The translations under genes and the position numbers were made by a program. The notes under the pieces were generated by a model that saw nothing but the letters and a program-made list of their open reading frames with translations, had not been told where the DNA came from and did no database searches. This document shows, one piece after another, positions 32,999 through 40,560 of a DNA stretch of 40,560 nt. How positions within the stretch are numbered: position 1 is the stretch's first letter; the number at the start of each line of letters is the position of its first letter. Source of the DNA: WVXP01 sp964348095 (lineage in GTDB: Bacteria > Desulfobacterota > BSN033 > WVXP01); assembly GCA_964348095.1 (NCBI GenBank), contig CAYGBK010000078.1:1-40560 (forward strand), given 5' to 3'.

Positions 32999-33375
32999 AC
33001 TGGAGTTACTTCGACGCGTACCATGAGGTTGGCGAGGCAGTTGATAATCCGTCCATTCTCTGTTAAGAAAGTATATTTACCCTTTTCCCTGGAGTCGTTT
33101 TTCGTCAGACCCTTTCCACATTCATAAAACGCTTCTGGATAAACCCCGGGCGTCTTTGATCTCTGCGAAAGGTGGGAGAAAGGGCTTTTCTCCAAGAACC
33201 TGCCTGTGGGCTCAATGTTGGCTAGGGATTTCCAGTTTTCGACGGCACTCCCGAGGCTCAACGCCGGGTGAGTTTAAATCCACCATAGAAGATCTCACCG
33301 TATCCTTGCAACGGAGAATATCCAACAAAGTCGCCTAGTGCGCATGGAATTGAGAATGAAAGGGTAAAGGAAGGC
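32999..33375. other. Intergenic region between glmS and the ClC gene
   Basis: No gene I can support. Several minus-strand open frames of 70-100 residues cross it (for example 32959-33261), but part is simply the antisense of the glmS end. I saw no terminator, no tRNA cloverleaf and no copy of the dispersed repeats. Confidence 0.5.
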
Positions 33376-35142
33376 ATGTCGAATCGGTCGCAAATCTGGG
33401 AAGCAGTCCCACGGGTCATTGCCTCCTTTAGGGAGAGTGAATATACAGTCACGACGATCTTGGCCATCTTCATCGGCATTTTCGGTGGTTTTGGGGCGAT
33501 CGGGTTTCGGCTCTTGATCGGGGCAGTCCAGAATTTCTTTTACGGATCAGGGGCGGAAATGCTTGAAACGGTGCGTTCCATCTCGTGGTACTGGCGGGTT
33601 CTTATCCCGGCTGCCGGCGGGGCCATAGTCGGCCCTTTGGTCTTTTTCTTCGCGAGAGAGGCAAAGGGTCACGGGGTCCCCGAGGTCATGGAAGCAGTCA
33701 CCTTGCGAGGGGGACTCATTCGGAAACGGGTCGTACTTGTCAAATCATTGGCCTCGGCCGTTTGCATCGGTACTGGAGGATCTGTCGGGAGAGAGGGGCC
33801 CATTGTCCAAATCGGGTCGGCAATCGGTTCTACCCTTGGCCAGATTCTGAGGGTTTCGAGCAACCGGATGCGGAACTTGGTTGGTTGCGGCGCTGCAGCG
33901 GGGATTGCTGCCACCTTTAACGCCCCCATCGCCGGAGCCATCTTCGCCCTCGAAGTCATATTGGGCGAATTTGAGATCGGGACCTTCGGCCCGATTGTCC
34001 TCTCCTCGGTCATGGCAACCGTCATATCCAGAGCATTCCTTGGAGATTACCCCGCCTTTGATGTCCCCAAATACGACCTCGTCAGCGTGTGGGAAATTCC
34101 TGCTTATCTCGTCATGGGTATCTTGGCTGGCCTGGTTGCCTTACTCTTTACCAAATCTCTCTATAAATCAGAGGAAATGTGGGACAAGTTGACCTTTCCC
34201 GAATACCTGAAACCCGCGCTTGGAGGATTGGCGATCGGGGGCCTTGCTCTTTTTTTCCCGCATGTCCTCGGGGTAGGCTATGGGTCAATTACCCTCGCTC
34301 TTTTGGGACAGATGTCGTGGTTTCTCCTTGTGGCCCTCGTTATCCTCAAGATCGTCGCCACCTCTCTGACAATTGGATCGGGAGGGTCAGGAGGGATTTT
34401 TGCTCCCTCACTGTTTATTGGCGCGATGATGGGGGGCGCGTACGGACATGTGGTCCATTACTTCTTCCCTTCAGTAACAGCGTCCTCCGGCGCTTACAGC
34501 TTGGTCGGAATGGGTGCCATTGTGGCCGGTGCCACCCACGCCCCCATCACTGCCATCCTGATTCTCTTTGAATTAACGGATGATTACAGGATTATTCTGC
34601 CCCTCATGATGACTTGCATCATCAGTGCCGTCACTGCGAGTCAGCTGAACAGAGAATCGATCTACACCATGAAGTTAATTCGACGGGGAATAAATGTCAA
34701 AGCTGGAAAGGAGATCAGCATCCTGAAATCCATGCTCGTACAGGACTATATGGTCAGAAATGTGGTACCCATCTCGGAAAACCTCAGTCTCAACGACCTC
34801 CTGCATCTTATCAAGGAGGCCACGTCCTCGTATTTCCCCGTGCTGAACAGCAAGGAAGAATTGGTCGGAATCCTGTCGCTACGGGACATCCGACCCGTCC
34901 TCCTGGAGGAGGGCCTGATGGACCTGGTTATCACCAAAGACATCATGACTGAAGCGGTCATTACCTTGAAATCCAGTCAGAACCTCTACGACGCAATGGA
35001 GAGGTTCGGAAGCAAAGATATCGATCAGCTTCCGGTCGTTCACAAGGATAATCCTAAAAAGGTCATCGGAATGCTAAAGCGAACGGATGTGATCGCCGCG
35101 TATAACAACGCGGTATTGGAAAGAGGCTTGGAAAAGAAGTAA
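33376..35142 (+). CDS. ClC-type chloride/proton antiporter with CBS pair
   Basis: A 588-residue membrane protein. The ClC selectivity motifs are Gly-His-Gly-Val-Pro-Glu (98-103), Gly-Arg-Glu-Gly-Pro (138-142) and Gly-Ser-Gly-Gly-Ser-Gly-Gly-Ile-Phe-Ala-Pro. The gating Glu140 is kept, which favours a chloride/proton exchanger over a channel. After about 430 residues of membrane domain come two cytosolic CBS domains (about 450-580) that may sense nucleotides; E. coli ClcA lacks them. AAGGAAGG precedes the ATG. The neighbours give no hint of a particular role. Confidence 0.92.
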   Translation: MSNRSQIWEAVPRVIASFRESEYTVTTILAIFIGIFGGFGAIGFRLLIGAVQNFFYGSGAEMLETVRSISWYWRVLIPAAGGAIVGPLVFFFAREAKGHGVPEVMEAVTLRGGLIRKRVVLVKSLASAVCIGTGGSVGREGPIVQIGSAIGSTLGQILRVSSNRMRNLVGCGAAAGIAATFNAPIAGAIFALEVILGEFEIGTFGPIVLSSVMATVISRAFLGDYPAFDVPKYDLVSVWEIPAYLVMGILAGLVALLFTKSLYKSEEMWDKLTFPEYLKPALGGLAIGGLALFFPHVLGVGYGSITLALLGQMSWFLLVALVILKIVATSLTIGSGGSGGIFAPSLFIGAMMGGAYGHVVHYFFPSVTASSGAYSLVGMGAIVAGATHAPITAILILFELTDDYRIILPLMMTCIISAVTASQLNRESIYTMKLIRRGINVKAGKEISILKSMLVQDYMVRNVVPISENLSLNDLLHLIKEATSSYFPVLNSKEELVGILSLRDIRPVLLEEGLMDLVITKDIMTEAVITLKSSQNLYDAMERFGSKDIDQLPVVHKDNPKKVIGMLKRTDVIAAYNNAVLERGLEKK

Positions 35143-35300
35143 TCGAATGGGAACCACCTATCGGTTAGCCCCCTGGGGAAAGATGGCATCATCGACGTCA
35201 TGATCGCTTTTTGTCAATCCGTGGGCTTCAAAGGGTCGGGTAAAATATGGTAAATCATTAACGACAGGTCAACCTATCCCCGAGATAAGAGCAGCTGAGT

Positions 35301-37481
35301 ATGAACATCCTCGAGTCTCTCAATCCTGTCCAACAGCAGGCAGTCCTTCAGACGGAAGGCCCCTTATTGATTTTTGCCGGTGCTGGAAGCGGCAAGACCC
35401 GGGTCCTGACCCATCGAGTGGCCTACCTCATCCACGAAAAGAAAATCCCTCCGTGGAATATTATGGCAGTGACGTTTACGAACAAAGCCGCGGATGAGAT
35501 GCGAGAAAGGGTCATCGGCCTCCTCGGCAAGAAAGGCAATGGGGTTTGGATCAGTACGTTCCACTCGGCGGGCGTCCGGATCCTTCGACAGCACGTCCAT
35601 CTCCTGGGCTACCAAAGCCACTTTGCTATCTATGACGAACATGACCAGCAGCGCCTCATAAAAGACATCATGAAGGATCTTGAGATCGATCCACGGATCT
35701 TTCATCCCAATCGCATTCGGGCAGAAATCAACCGGGCCAAGAACAATGGTGTTTCCGAGGTGGACTATGTTCCTGAACAGTTCGACGTCTTTCAAAAGCG
35801 TGTGGCTTCGGTTTATGAAAAATATCAGGAAACCCTCAGACTCAATAATGCCCTCGATTTTGGAGATCTTCTCCGACTCACCATTCTGATCTTACAGCGC
35901 TTTCCACGGGTACTCAAAGCCTACCATCGCCTACTTCGCTACATCCTCGTGGATGAGTTTCAGGACACGAATTCCATTCAATACGATCTGATCCGGCTTC
36001 TGGTTGAAAAACATCAGAATATCTGTGTCGTTGGCGACGACGACCAATCAATCTATCGATGGCGTGGTGCTGATATTACCAACATATTGAACTTTGAAAA
36101 GGACTTCCCTGGATCAAAGGTCATCAAGATGGAGCAGAACTATCGGTCGACCAAAACGATCCTTGAAGCCGCAAATCGTGTGGTTAGCTACAACTCCGAA
36201 CGGACGGAGAAATCCCTCTGGACAGAAAACCCAACGGGAAACCCTGTGGTGGTCTACCATGCCGAAGACGAGCAAGATGAGGCCCGTTATGTTGTCGACC
36301 AGATCAAGAAGGAGGCGTCAGGAAGCTATCGAGATTTCGCGCTTCTTTACCGAACCAATGCTCAATCCAGGGCCCTCGAAGAAGCTTTGATCAAAGAAAA
36401 TCTCCCATACGTGATTGTGGGCGCCCTCCGATTCTACGAGAGAAAAGAAATCAAGGATGTGCTTGCCTATCTTAGAATCGTTGCAAACCCGTCTGACTCG
36501 GTCAGCCTCAAGAGAATCATCAATACCCCCCCACGGGGTATCGGCAGTCGAACACTGGAACAATTGGAAAAACTGAGCCGAGAGCGGAACCTCCCTCTGT
36601 ATGATGGCCTTAAGGTTCTTACCCGCGAAGGAGAGCTTCCAGCTGCAATGGGAGGCAGGCTCAGGTCTTTTCTCCAGATGATAGAGGGTTTCCGTGACTC
36701 TCATCTACCCATACATGATCTAACCCTTGAGATTCTCGAGAAGACGGGCTACCTTGCTCACCTGCGGGCGGAGGGTACTGAGGAGGCAATCTCCCGTATT
36801 GAGAATGTTGAAGAATTGATTACGGTCATCGCGGAATACGAGGCAAACCCTCAAATTGAAGATAAGACCCTGGAAGGATTCCTGGATAGAGTCGCTCTTG
36901 TCAGCGACGTTGACAACTATCACGATCGATGGGACCGTGTCTCCCTGATGACCCTTCACTGTGCAAAGGGCCTTGAGTTTCCCCTCGTTTTTCTCACGGG
37001 TCTGGAAGAGGGACTGTTCCCCCATCACCGAAAGGGGGAGGATCGCGAGGAAATGGAGGAGGAGAGGCGCCTCTGCTATGTGGGTATGACCCGAGCCAAG
37101 AAAAAGCTGTTTCTCCTTCATACAAAGGAGCGGACCATTTTCGGTGCTCAGAGGGTCTGCGTGCCGTCTCGGTTTCTCGATGAAATCCCGGACGATTTAG
37201 TCATCAAAGAAGTCTCACCCAATCTCGATCGTCACCCGTTCGTTGGTGAACTCCCTTCTGCCCTCTGCGAGACAACGTATGAAACCACCTTCGACGACCT
37301 GGATGAAATACCGACGGTCCGGGTGGGACAACGGGTCAGGCATCCCAAATTCGGCGAGGGAATCATTCAATACTGTGAGGGAAAGAGAGAAAAACAACGG
37401 ATTATCGTCCATTTTTCGTCGGTGGGAGCCAAGACGCTGTCACTCCAGTTCGCCCGCCTGGAATTCATTCAGGAGCCTTAA
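35301..37481 (+). CDS. UvrD/PcrA-type superfamily 1 DNA helicase
   Basis: A 726-residue 3'-5' DNA helicase of replication and repair. Walker A is Gly-Ala-Gly-Ser-Gly-Lys-Thr (27-33). Motif II is Asp-Glu-Phe-Gln-Asp-Thr-Asn, motif III Gly-Asp-Asp-Asp-Gln-Ser-Ile-Tyr-Arg-Trp-Arg-Gly-Ala, motif V Leu-His-Cys-Ala-Lys-Gly-Leu-Glu-Phe and motif VI Tyr-Val-Gly-Met-Thr-Arg-Ala. The C-terminal Tudor-like segment Val-Gly-Gln-Arg-Val-Arg-His-Pro-Lys-Phe-Gly-Glu-Gly is the PcrA/UvrD RNA-polymerase-binding tail. Full length and intact. The pcrA/uvrD naming is a matter of taste in this group. Confidence 0.94.
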   Translation: MNILESLNPVQQQAVLQTEGPLLIFAGAGSGKTRVLTHRVAYLIHEKKIPPWNIMAVTFTNKAADEMRERVIGLLGKKGNGVWISTFHSAGVRILRQHVHLLGYQSHFAIYDEHDQQRLIKDIMKDLEIDPRIFHPNRIRAEINRAKNNGVSEVDYVPEQFDVFQKRVASVYEKYQETLRLNNALDFGDLLRLTILILQRFPRVLKAYHRLLRYILVDEFQDTNSIQYDLIRLLVEKHQNICVVGDDDQSIYRWRGADITNILNFEKDFPGSKVIKMEQNYRSTKTILEAANRVVSYNSERTEKSLWTENPTGNPVVVYHAEDEQDEARYVVDQIKKEASGSYRDFALLYRTNAQSRALEEALIKENLPYVIVGALRFYERKEIKDVLAYLRIVANPSDSVSLKRIINTPPRGIGSRTLEQLEKLSRERNLPLYDGLKVLTREGELPAAMGGRLRSFLQMIEGFRDSHLPIHDLTLEILEKTGYLAHLRAEGTEEAISRIENVEELITVIAEYEANPQIEDKTLEGFLDRVALVSDVDNYHDRWDRVSLMTLHCAKGLEFPLVFLTGLEEGLFPHHRKGEDREEMEEERRLCYVGMTRAKKKLFLLHTKERTIFGAQRVCVPSRFLDEIPDDLVIKEVSPNLDRHPFVGELPSALCETTYETTFDDLDEIPTVRVGQRVRHPKFGEGIIQYCEGKREKQRIIVHFSSVGAKTLSLQFARLEFIQEP

Positions 37482-37521
37482 ATTAGATCGCCACGTCAGA
37501 GGATCTTAGCTCAACGATACG

Positions 37522-38412
37522 ATGGATAAAGGGGATTTTTCAGAGCGCCTCATGCTTGTGGCCGGTGCCACCGGTTATCTTGGACGGCACGTTGTTACCG
37601 CTCTGCACAGGAACGGCTTCAAGGTCCGCGCCCTAGCCCGCGACCCAGAAAAACTCGGTGACGCAAAAAACCTGTGCGATGACGTTTTCGTGGCCAAGGC
37701 AACAGAGAATACCACACTCGACGGCCTGTGTGACGGAGTCGATGTCGTCTTTTCGTCTATCGGTCTGCGCTCCTTTGCCCCCCGCCCTTCTTTCTGGGAG
37801 GTTGACTACCAAGCCAACATGAATATCCTATTGCGAGCCACATCTGCTTCGGTCCGCCACTTCATTTTCATCTCTGCTCTCAACGCCGATCTAATTCGCG
37901 GACAGGTGGCAGCAGCCGACGCCCGAGAACGGGTTGTTGACGCTCTGGTTGGCTCTGGACTCACATGGACGGTTCTTCGGCCCACCGGCTTCTTCAACGA
38001 TATGGAGGAGCTGTTCAAGATGGCCCGACGGGGGACATTCTACGTGATCGGCGATGGGACGGCTCTTATCAATCCAATTCATGGGGCAGACGTTGCCGAC
38101 CAGGTTGTCCGGTGCATCCGTGATCACAGGATCCAGAATCAGGCGATTGGGATCGGGGGACCCGATGTCTTTACCACTCGACAGATTGGAGAGCTCGCCT
38201 TCGAGGCGCTCGGGCGACCCCCGAAGATTAGGTCGATTCCGCCCTGGTTGCTGGGAGGAGTAAGCCTCGTTCTCTCCCCCTTCAACCCAAATGCGGCAAC
38301 CCTTCTCCGGGCCATGCAGGTCCTTTCAGATATGGATATGACGGGGACTCCATGTGGGCGACACAGACTGAGGGACTTCTTCTTCGAACTTGCTGCTTCC
38401 CAACCTTCCTAG
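37522..38412 (+). CDS. NmrA-like NAD(P)-binding atypical SDR protein
   Basis: A 296-residue Rossmann-fold protein with the glycine motif Gly-Ala-Thr-Gly-Tyr-Leu-Gly (15-21) and the Arg-Ala-Leu-Ala-Arg-Asp-Pro strand that favours NADP. It lacks the usual SDR Tyr-x3-Lys, as the NmrA/complex I 39-kDa-like group does, so it may be a redox sensor or a chaperone-like protein rather than a dehydrogenase. It starts 40 bp after the helicase gene and may share its transcript. A 3' neighbour on the other strand is a transposase remnant whose reading frame ends at 38409, overlapping by four bases. Confidence 0.82.
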   Translation: MDKGDFSERLMLVAGATGYLGRHVVTALHRNGFKVRALARDPEKLGDAKNLCDDVFVAKATENTTLDGLCDGVDVVFSSIGLRSFAPRPSFWEVDYQANMNILLRATSASVRHFIFISALNADLIRGQVAAADARERVVDALVGSGLTWTVLRPTGFFNDMEELFKMARRGTFYVIGDGTALINPIHGADVADQVVRCIRDHRIQNQAIGIGGPDVFTTRQIGELAFEALGRPPKIRSIPPWLLGGVSLVLSPFNPNAATLLRAMQVLSDMDMTGTPCGRHRLRDFFFELAASQPS

Positions 38413-38741
38413 TCAGTATCCTTCATAATGCGAAGAGTTTCGCGGGGGTTCCCTCCTCCACACAAAGACAGTTGGATGATACGGATTGTCTGTGTAGGGG
38501 TGAACTCATTGAACGGAATTGGAGAATCTGAGTCGTCCAGATACGAGGAGATAGCCAGCCAGCCAGCCAGCCTGAGATTAGGGCCTTCTTTTTTGGCAGA
38601 TCCCCGAGCTCGATGTTTCATGACTTTTTCAAGGACCTCCGGGTCCTCCTTGAAGTTAATGATTCGCCTCTGTCCCAGGCATTTGGCACAGAGGGGGGAG
38701 TCTGCCTCGAAGATTTTTTCATGAGTCCGGGCCAGTTTTTT
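38409..38741 (-). pseudogene. Remnant of an IS91-type (Y2) transposase, C-terminal end
   Basis: An open frame of about 110 codons with no start except an internal ATG at 38621. Its first part, Glu-Lys-Ile-Phe-Glu-Ala-Asp ... Cys-Ala-Lys-Cys ... Arg-Arg-Ile-Ile-Asn-Phe then Glu-Asp-Pro-Glu-Val-Leu-Glu-Lys-Val-Met-Lys-His, follows the C-terminal zinc-finger pattern of IS91/ISCR-type transposases. The later Asp-Asp-Ser-Asp-Ser-x-Ile-Pro-Phe also fits those tails. A stop codon lies at 38742-38744 and I find no catalytic domain upstream to 38928, so the gene is dead. It abuts the SDR gene. Confidence 0.6.
38553..38572. repeat. Tetranucleotide tract (AGCC)5
   Basis: Five perfect copies of AGCC lie inside the transposase remnant. 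The extra bases are in frame with the rest only by chance of copy number, and a slippage expansion may have helped disrupt the gene. Confidence 0.85.
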
Positions 38742-38928
38742 CTACTCCTCTAATGATTCCTATGGTTTCAAGATACAGGGGGTGAGTGGATGGTGGGTTT
38801 TCTTTCTATGGATGCCTCGCTGATTTGGAAACCAGCGACGTCTGTCAGAAATGTGAATCTTACCTTCCCTGTGACATCAGCAATCTGATGGCGCAGAAAT
38901 CCCCCAGGACAGGTTCGCCGCCAGGCGC

Positions 38929-39930
38929 TTAATGGAAGAGGACGAGATGTCCATCAGCCACCTCGTGATAAATCGGGACCTTGGTTCTGCAGATCGCTTT
39001 CGCCGACCTACAACGGGGGTGGAAGAAACAACCAGGGGGCGGATTTACCGGACTGGGTACATCGCCGGGAAGCAAAAGCCGTTTCTTATTGTACTCCGGA
39101 TCCGGAACGGGCACTGCCGACACTAGTGCTTCAGTATAGGGGTGCTTCGGATTGTTAAAGAGCTCTTCAGTGGTAGCCAACTCGACGATCCTCCCGAGAT
39201 ACATGACCGCCACCCGATCGCTGATATATCTCACCACAGCCAGATCGTGGGCGATAAAGAGATATGTCAGATTGAACTGTTCCTGTAAGTCCTTTAACAA
39301 TTGAAGAATCTGTGCCTGGACTGAAACATCGAGGGCTGAAACTGGCTCGTCGGCAATAATTAGCCGGGGTCTGAGGGTGAGAGCCCTGGCCACGGCAATA
39401 CGTTGGCGCTGACCTCCGGAGAACTCATGGGGGTAACGCTTCATATGGTCGGGATTCATACCGACGGCGACCAAGAGATCTCGGACCTTTTCCTCTCGCT
39501 CCTTGGGCTTAGATACACCATGGACAAGGAGGGGTTCGCCGATGATGGATCCTACAGTCATGCGCCCGTTCAATGAAGAGTATGGATCCTGATAGACGAT
39601 CTGCATGTCTCGCCGGAGCGTTTTCATGACCCTGCTGGAGGCAGTAGTTACGTCTATCTTTCGGCGTTCTTCCACTCCATTGGTTCGTTCTTTGTGGAAA
39701 AACAGAATCTCCCCCTCGGTTGGTTCAACCAGACGGAGAATCGTTCGACCCGCTGTCGTTTTACCACAACCGCTCTCCCCAACGAGGCCGAGGACCTCCC
39801 CTTCTCTCAACAAAAAGTCAATACCGTCGACTGCCCTGATATGAGCGACCACCCGACGTAGAACACCCTTGTGGATGGGGTAGTACTTTTTAAGATTCTT
39901 CACTTCAAGCAGGATATCTTCCGCAGCCAT
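38929..39930 (-). CDS. Oligopeptide/dipeptide ABC transporter ATP-binding protein OppF/DppF
   Basis: A 333-residue ABC ATPase of the peptide importer family. Walker A is Gly-Glu-Ser-Gly-Cys-Gly-Lys-Thr (51-58), signature Phe-Ser-Gly-Gly-Gln-Arg-Gln-Arg, Walker B Leu-Ile-Ile-Ala-Asp-Glu-Pro, H-loop Ala-His-Asp. The C-terminal oligopeptide-transporter extension with Pro-Pro-Gly-Cys-x-Phe-x-Pro-Arg-Cys places it in the OppF/DppF group, which often binds a 4Fe-4S cluster there (Cys also in Ala-Ile-Cys). It starts 13 bp after the oppD remnant. The permeases and binding protein are not in the window. Confidence 0.9.
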   Translation of the reverse strand: MAAEDILLEVKNLKKYYPIHKGVLRRVVAHIRAVDGIDFLLREGEVLGLVGESGCGKTTAGRTILRLVEPTEGEILFFHKERTNGVEERRKIDVTTASSRVMKTLRRDMQIVYQDPYSSLNGRMTVGSIIGEPLLVHGVSKPKEREEKVRDLLVAVGMNPDHMKRYPHEFSGGQRQRIAVARALTLRPRLIIADEPVSALDVSVQAQILQLLKDLQEQFNLTYLFIAHDLAVVRYISDRVAVMYLGRIVELATTEELFNNPKHPYTEALVSAVPVPDPEYNKKRLLLPGDVPSPVNPPPGCFFHPRCRSAKAICRTKVPIYHEVADGHLVLFH

Positions 39931-39943
39931 TTCCTATCACCCC

Positions 39944-40363
39944 TCACTCATACAACCAGCAAGCAACCCAGTGGTTAGAAGCCACCTCTGTGAGCGATGG
40001 GCAATCCCTCCTACAGATCTCCATCGCCTTCGGACAACGGGGTTCAAATCGACAACCTGGAGGGAGGTCAAGCGCATCAGGCACAATCCCCTTAATTGGT
40101 TCTAATCTGGTCGAAGGATTGATGACCGAGGGGACGGATTCCAGCAGTCCTTGCGTGTAAGGGTGTCTGGCATCGTGGAACAGATTGGAGACACTGGATT
40201 CTTCAACCCCCCGCCCCAGGTACATAACGACGACATCGTCGGCCATTTCGGCAATTACCCCCAGATCGTGGGTGATCATCATAATGGCGGTTTTGAGCTG
40301 CGACCGCAGATCGATCATCAGATCAAGGACCTGGGCTTGAATGGTTACGTCGAGTGCGGTTGA
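39944..40363 (-). pseudogene. OppD/DppD-type ABC ATPase, 5'-truncated
   Basis: Only the last 139 or so residues look like OppD: Thr-Ala-Leu-Asp-Val-Thr-Ile-Gln-Ala-Gln-Val (D-loop), Met-Ile-Thr-His-Asp-Leu (H-loop), the Arg-His-Pro-Tyr-Thr-Gln-Gly-Leu tail and Pro-Pro-Gly-Cys-Arg-Phe-Glu-Pro-Arg-Cys-Pro. The sequence before Thr-Ala-Leu-Asp should be Walker B (Ala-Asp-Glu-Pro) and the ABC signature. Instead the frame continues upstream for about 47 residues with no ABC homology (to 40504). Walker A, Q-loop and signature are all absent, so this copy cannot hydrolyse ATP. The break lies at about 40360. Confidence 0.8.
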
Positions 40364-40520
40364 TAAGACAGCAAGCGAACTATTGGGATGGGGACTTACT
40401 CGGACTATGACCCTGGCTGAAGGAGCGCATAAGTGCGATTTCCGTTTCAAGAAAGGCGGCGACACCCGGATTTCCCTTCCTCGATCGTTGCAAGCACGTA
40501 TCACACATGGGACGGCCTAA
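40362..40520 (+). pseudogene. C-terminal fragment of an L-2-amino-thiazoline-4-carboxylic acid hydrolase-like protein
   Basis: On the plus strand, opposite the break in oppD, a frame runs to TAA at 40518-40520. It contains Leu-Thr-Arg-Thr-Met-Thr-Leu-Ala-Glu-Gly then Lys-Cys-Asp-Phe-Arg-Phe-Lys. This resembles the Arg-Thr-x-Thr-Leu-x-x-Gly ... Cys-Asp-Phe-Arg ending of the ATC hydrolase family (PF14196). No start or N-terminal part exists on this side. The resemblance is to a short tail, so the family is only probable. Confidence 0.5.
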
Positions 40521-40560
40521 TTGCCAAATCTTGGCGCCCTAACAACTCCCTGGAGCGGCC

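Noticed and set aside
32999..33030. Possible Tn7 insertion after glmS
   Set aside because: The glmS end would suit TnsD, but there are no Tn7 end repeats or tns genes.
32959..33261. Minus-strand open frame ending Ser-Thr-Val-Thr-Leu-Phe-Ala-Arg-Phe-Leu-Gly
   Set aside because: The end is the antisense of the conserved glmS C-terminus, a known source of false gene calls, and the rest has no recognisable family.
33240..33290. Possible tRNA T-arm (GAGTTTAAATCCACC)
   Set aside because: No matching acceptor, D or anticodon arms could be drawn around it.
38553..38572. (AGCC)5 as a phase-variation switch
   Set aside because: It lies in a dead transposase remnant, so slippage would have no functional gene to switch.

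Overview
The window looks like the chromosome of an uncultured, mesophilic anaerobic bacterium, most probably a member of the Desulfobacterota (former Deltaproteobacteria). The clues are a PxxKW-family cysteine-rich protein (a small family I know mainly from that group), a Tat-exported DUF362 protein beside a multi-cluster membrane polyferredoxin, an FmdE-like protein, a B12-type radical SAM enzyme and mid-range base composition. I see no rRNA, tRNA, CRISPR array or intact prophage. The taxonomic call is inference.

Layout. 1-2951: the 3' end of a PIG-L family deacetylase and a penicillin-acylase-family hydrolase on the minus strand. 3241-3745: a dispersed repeat (type A), followed by a promoter, a leader with a strong terminator, and the PxxKW gene. 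4415-9357: a split LysO-type exporter, an MFS permease, the DUF362 protein and a NapH/NapG-like polyferredoxin. 9705-13021: ribD-uvsE-nei-like genes, translationally coupled, then a PNPOx-like protein. 13117-16214 (minus): a zur-like Fur regulator followed by znuA, znuC and znuB, with a palindromic operator over the -35 box. 16564-19409: FmdE-like, CopD-like membrane protein, type B repeat, threonine dehydratase. 19578-23890 (minus): an iron locus, fur / NifX-like / Fur-FeoA fusion / feoA / feoB / FeoB-associated Cys-rich peptide, behind a sigma70 promoter with a Fur box. 24040-24400: a second type B repeat, inverted. 24708-28983: SprT-like protease, nikR, radical SAM, a 58-residue excisionase-like HTH gene and a PfkB kinase. 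29147-29470: a second type A repeat, inverted. 29688-32998: glmU-glmS. 33376-38412: ClC antiporter with CBS domains, pcrA-type helicase, NmrA-like SDR. 38409-38741: a decayed IS91-type transposase end. 38929-40520: oppF, a headless oppD and, across an abrupt junction, the tail of an unrelated hydrolase.

Themes. Metal homeostasis dominates: zinc uptake, ferrous iron uptake and a nickel regulator, with three Fur-family proteins in 8.2 kb, one fused to FeoA and carrying an altered recognition helix. The second theme is a family of four non-coding elements of about 320-500 bp arranged A> B> <B <A. Type B is essentially one long imperfect palindrome. A and B have different cores but share an inner arm and, where ends are preserved, outer ends. 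The right end of one A copy runs into the promoter of the PxxKW gene. These elements and the leader RNA candidate beside them are the best candidates for something undescribed here.
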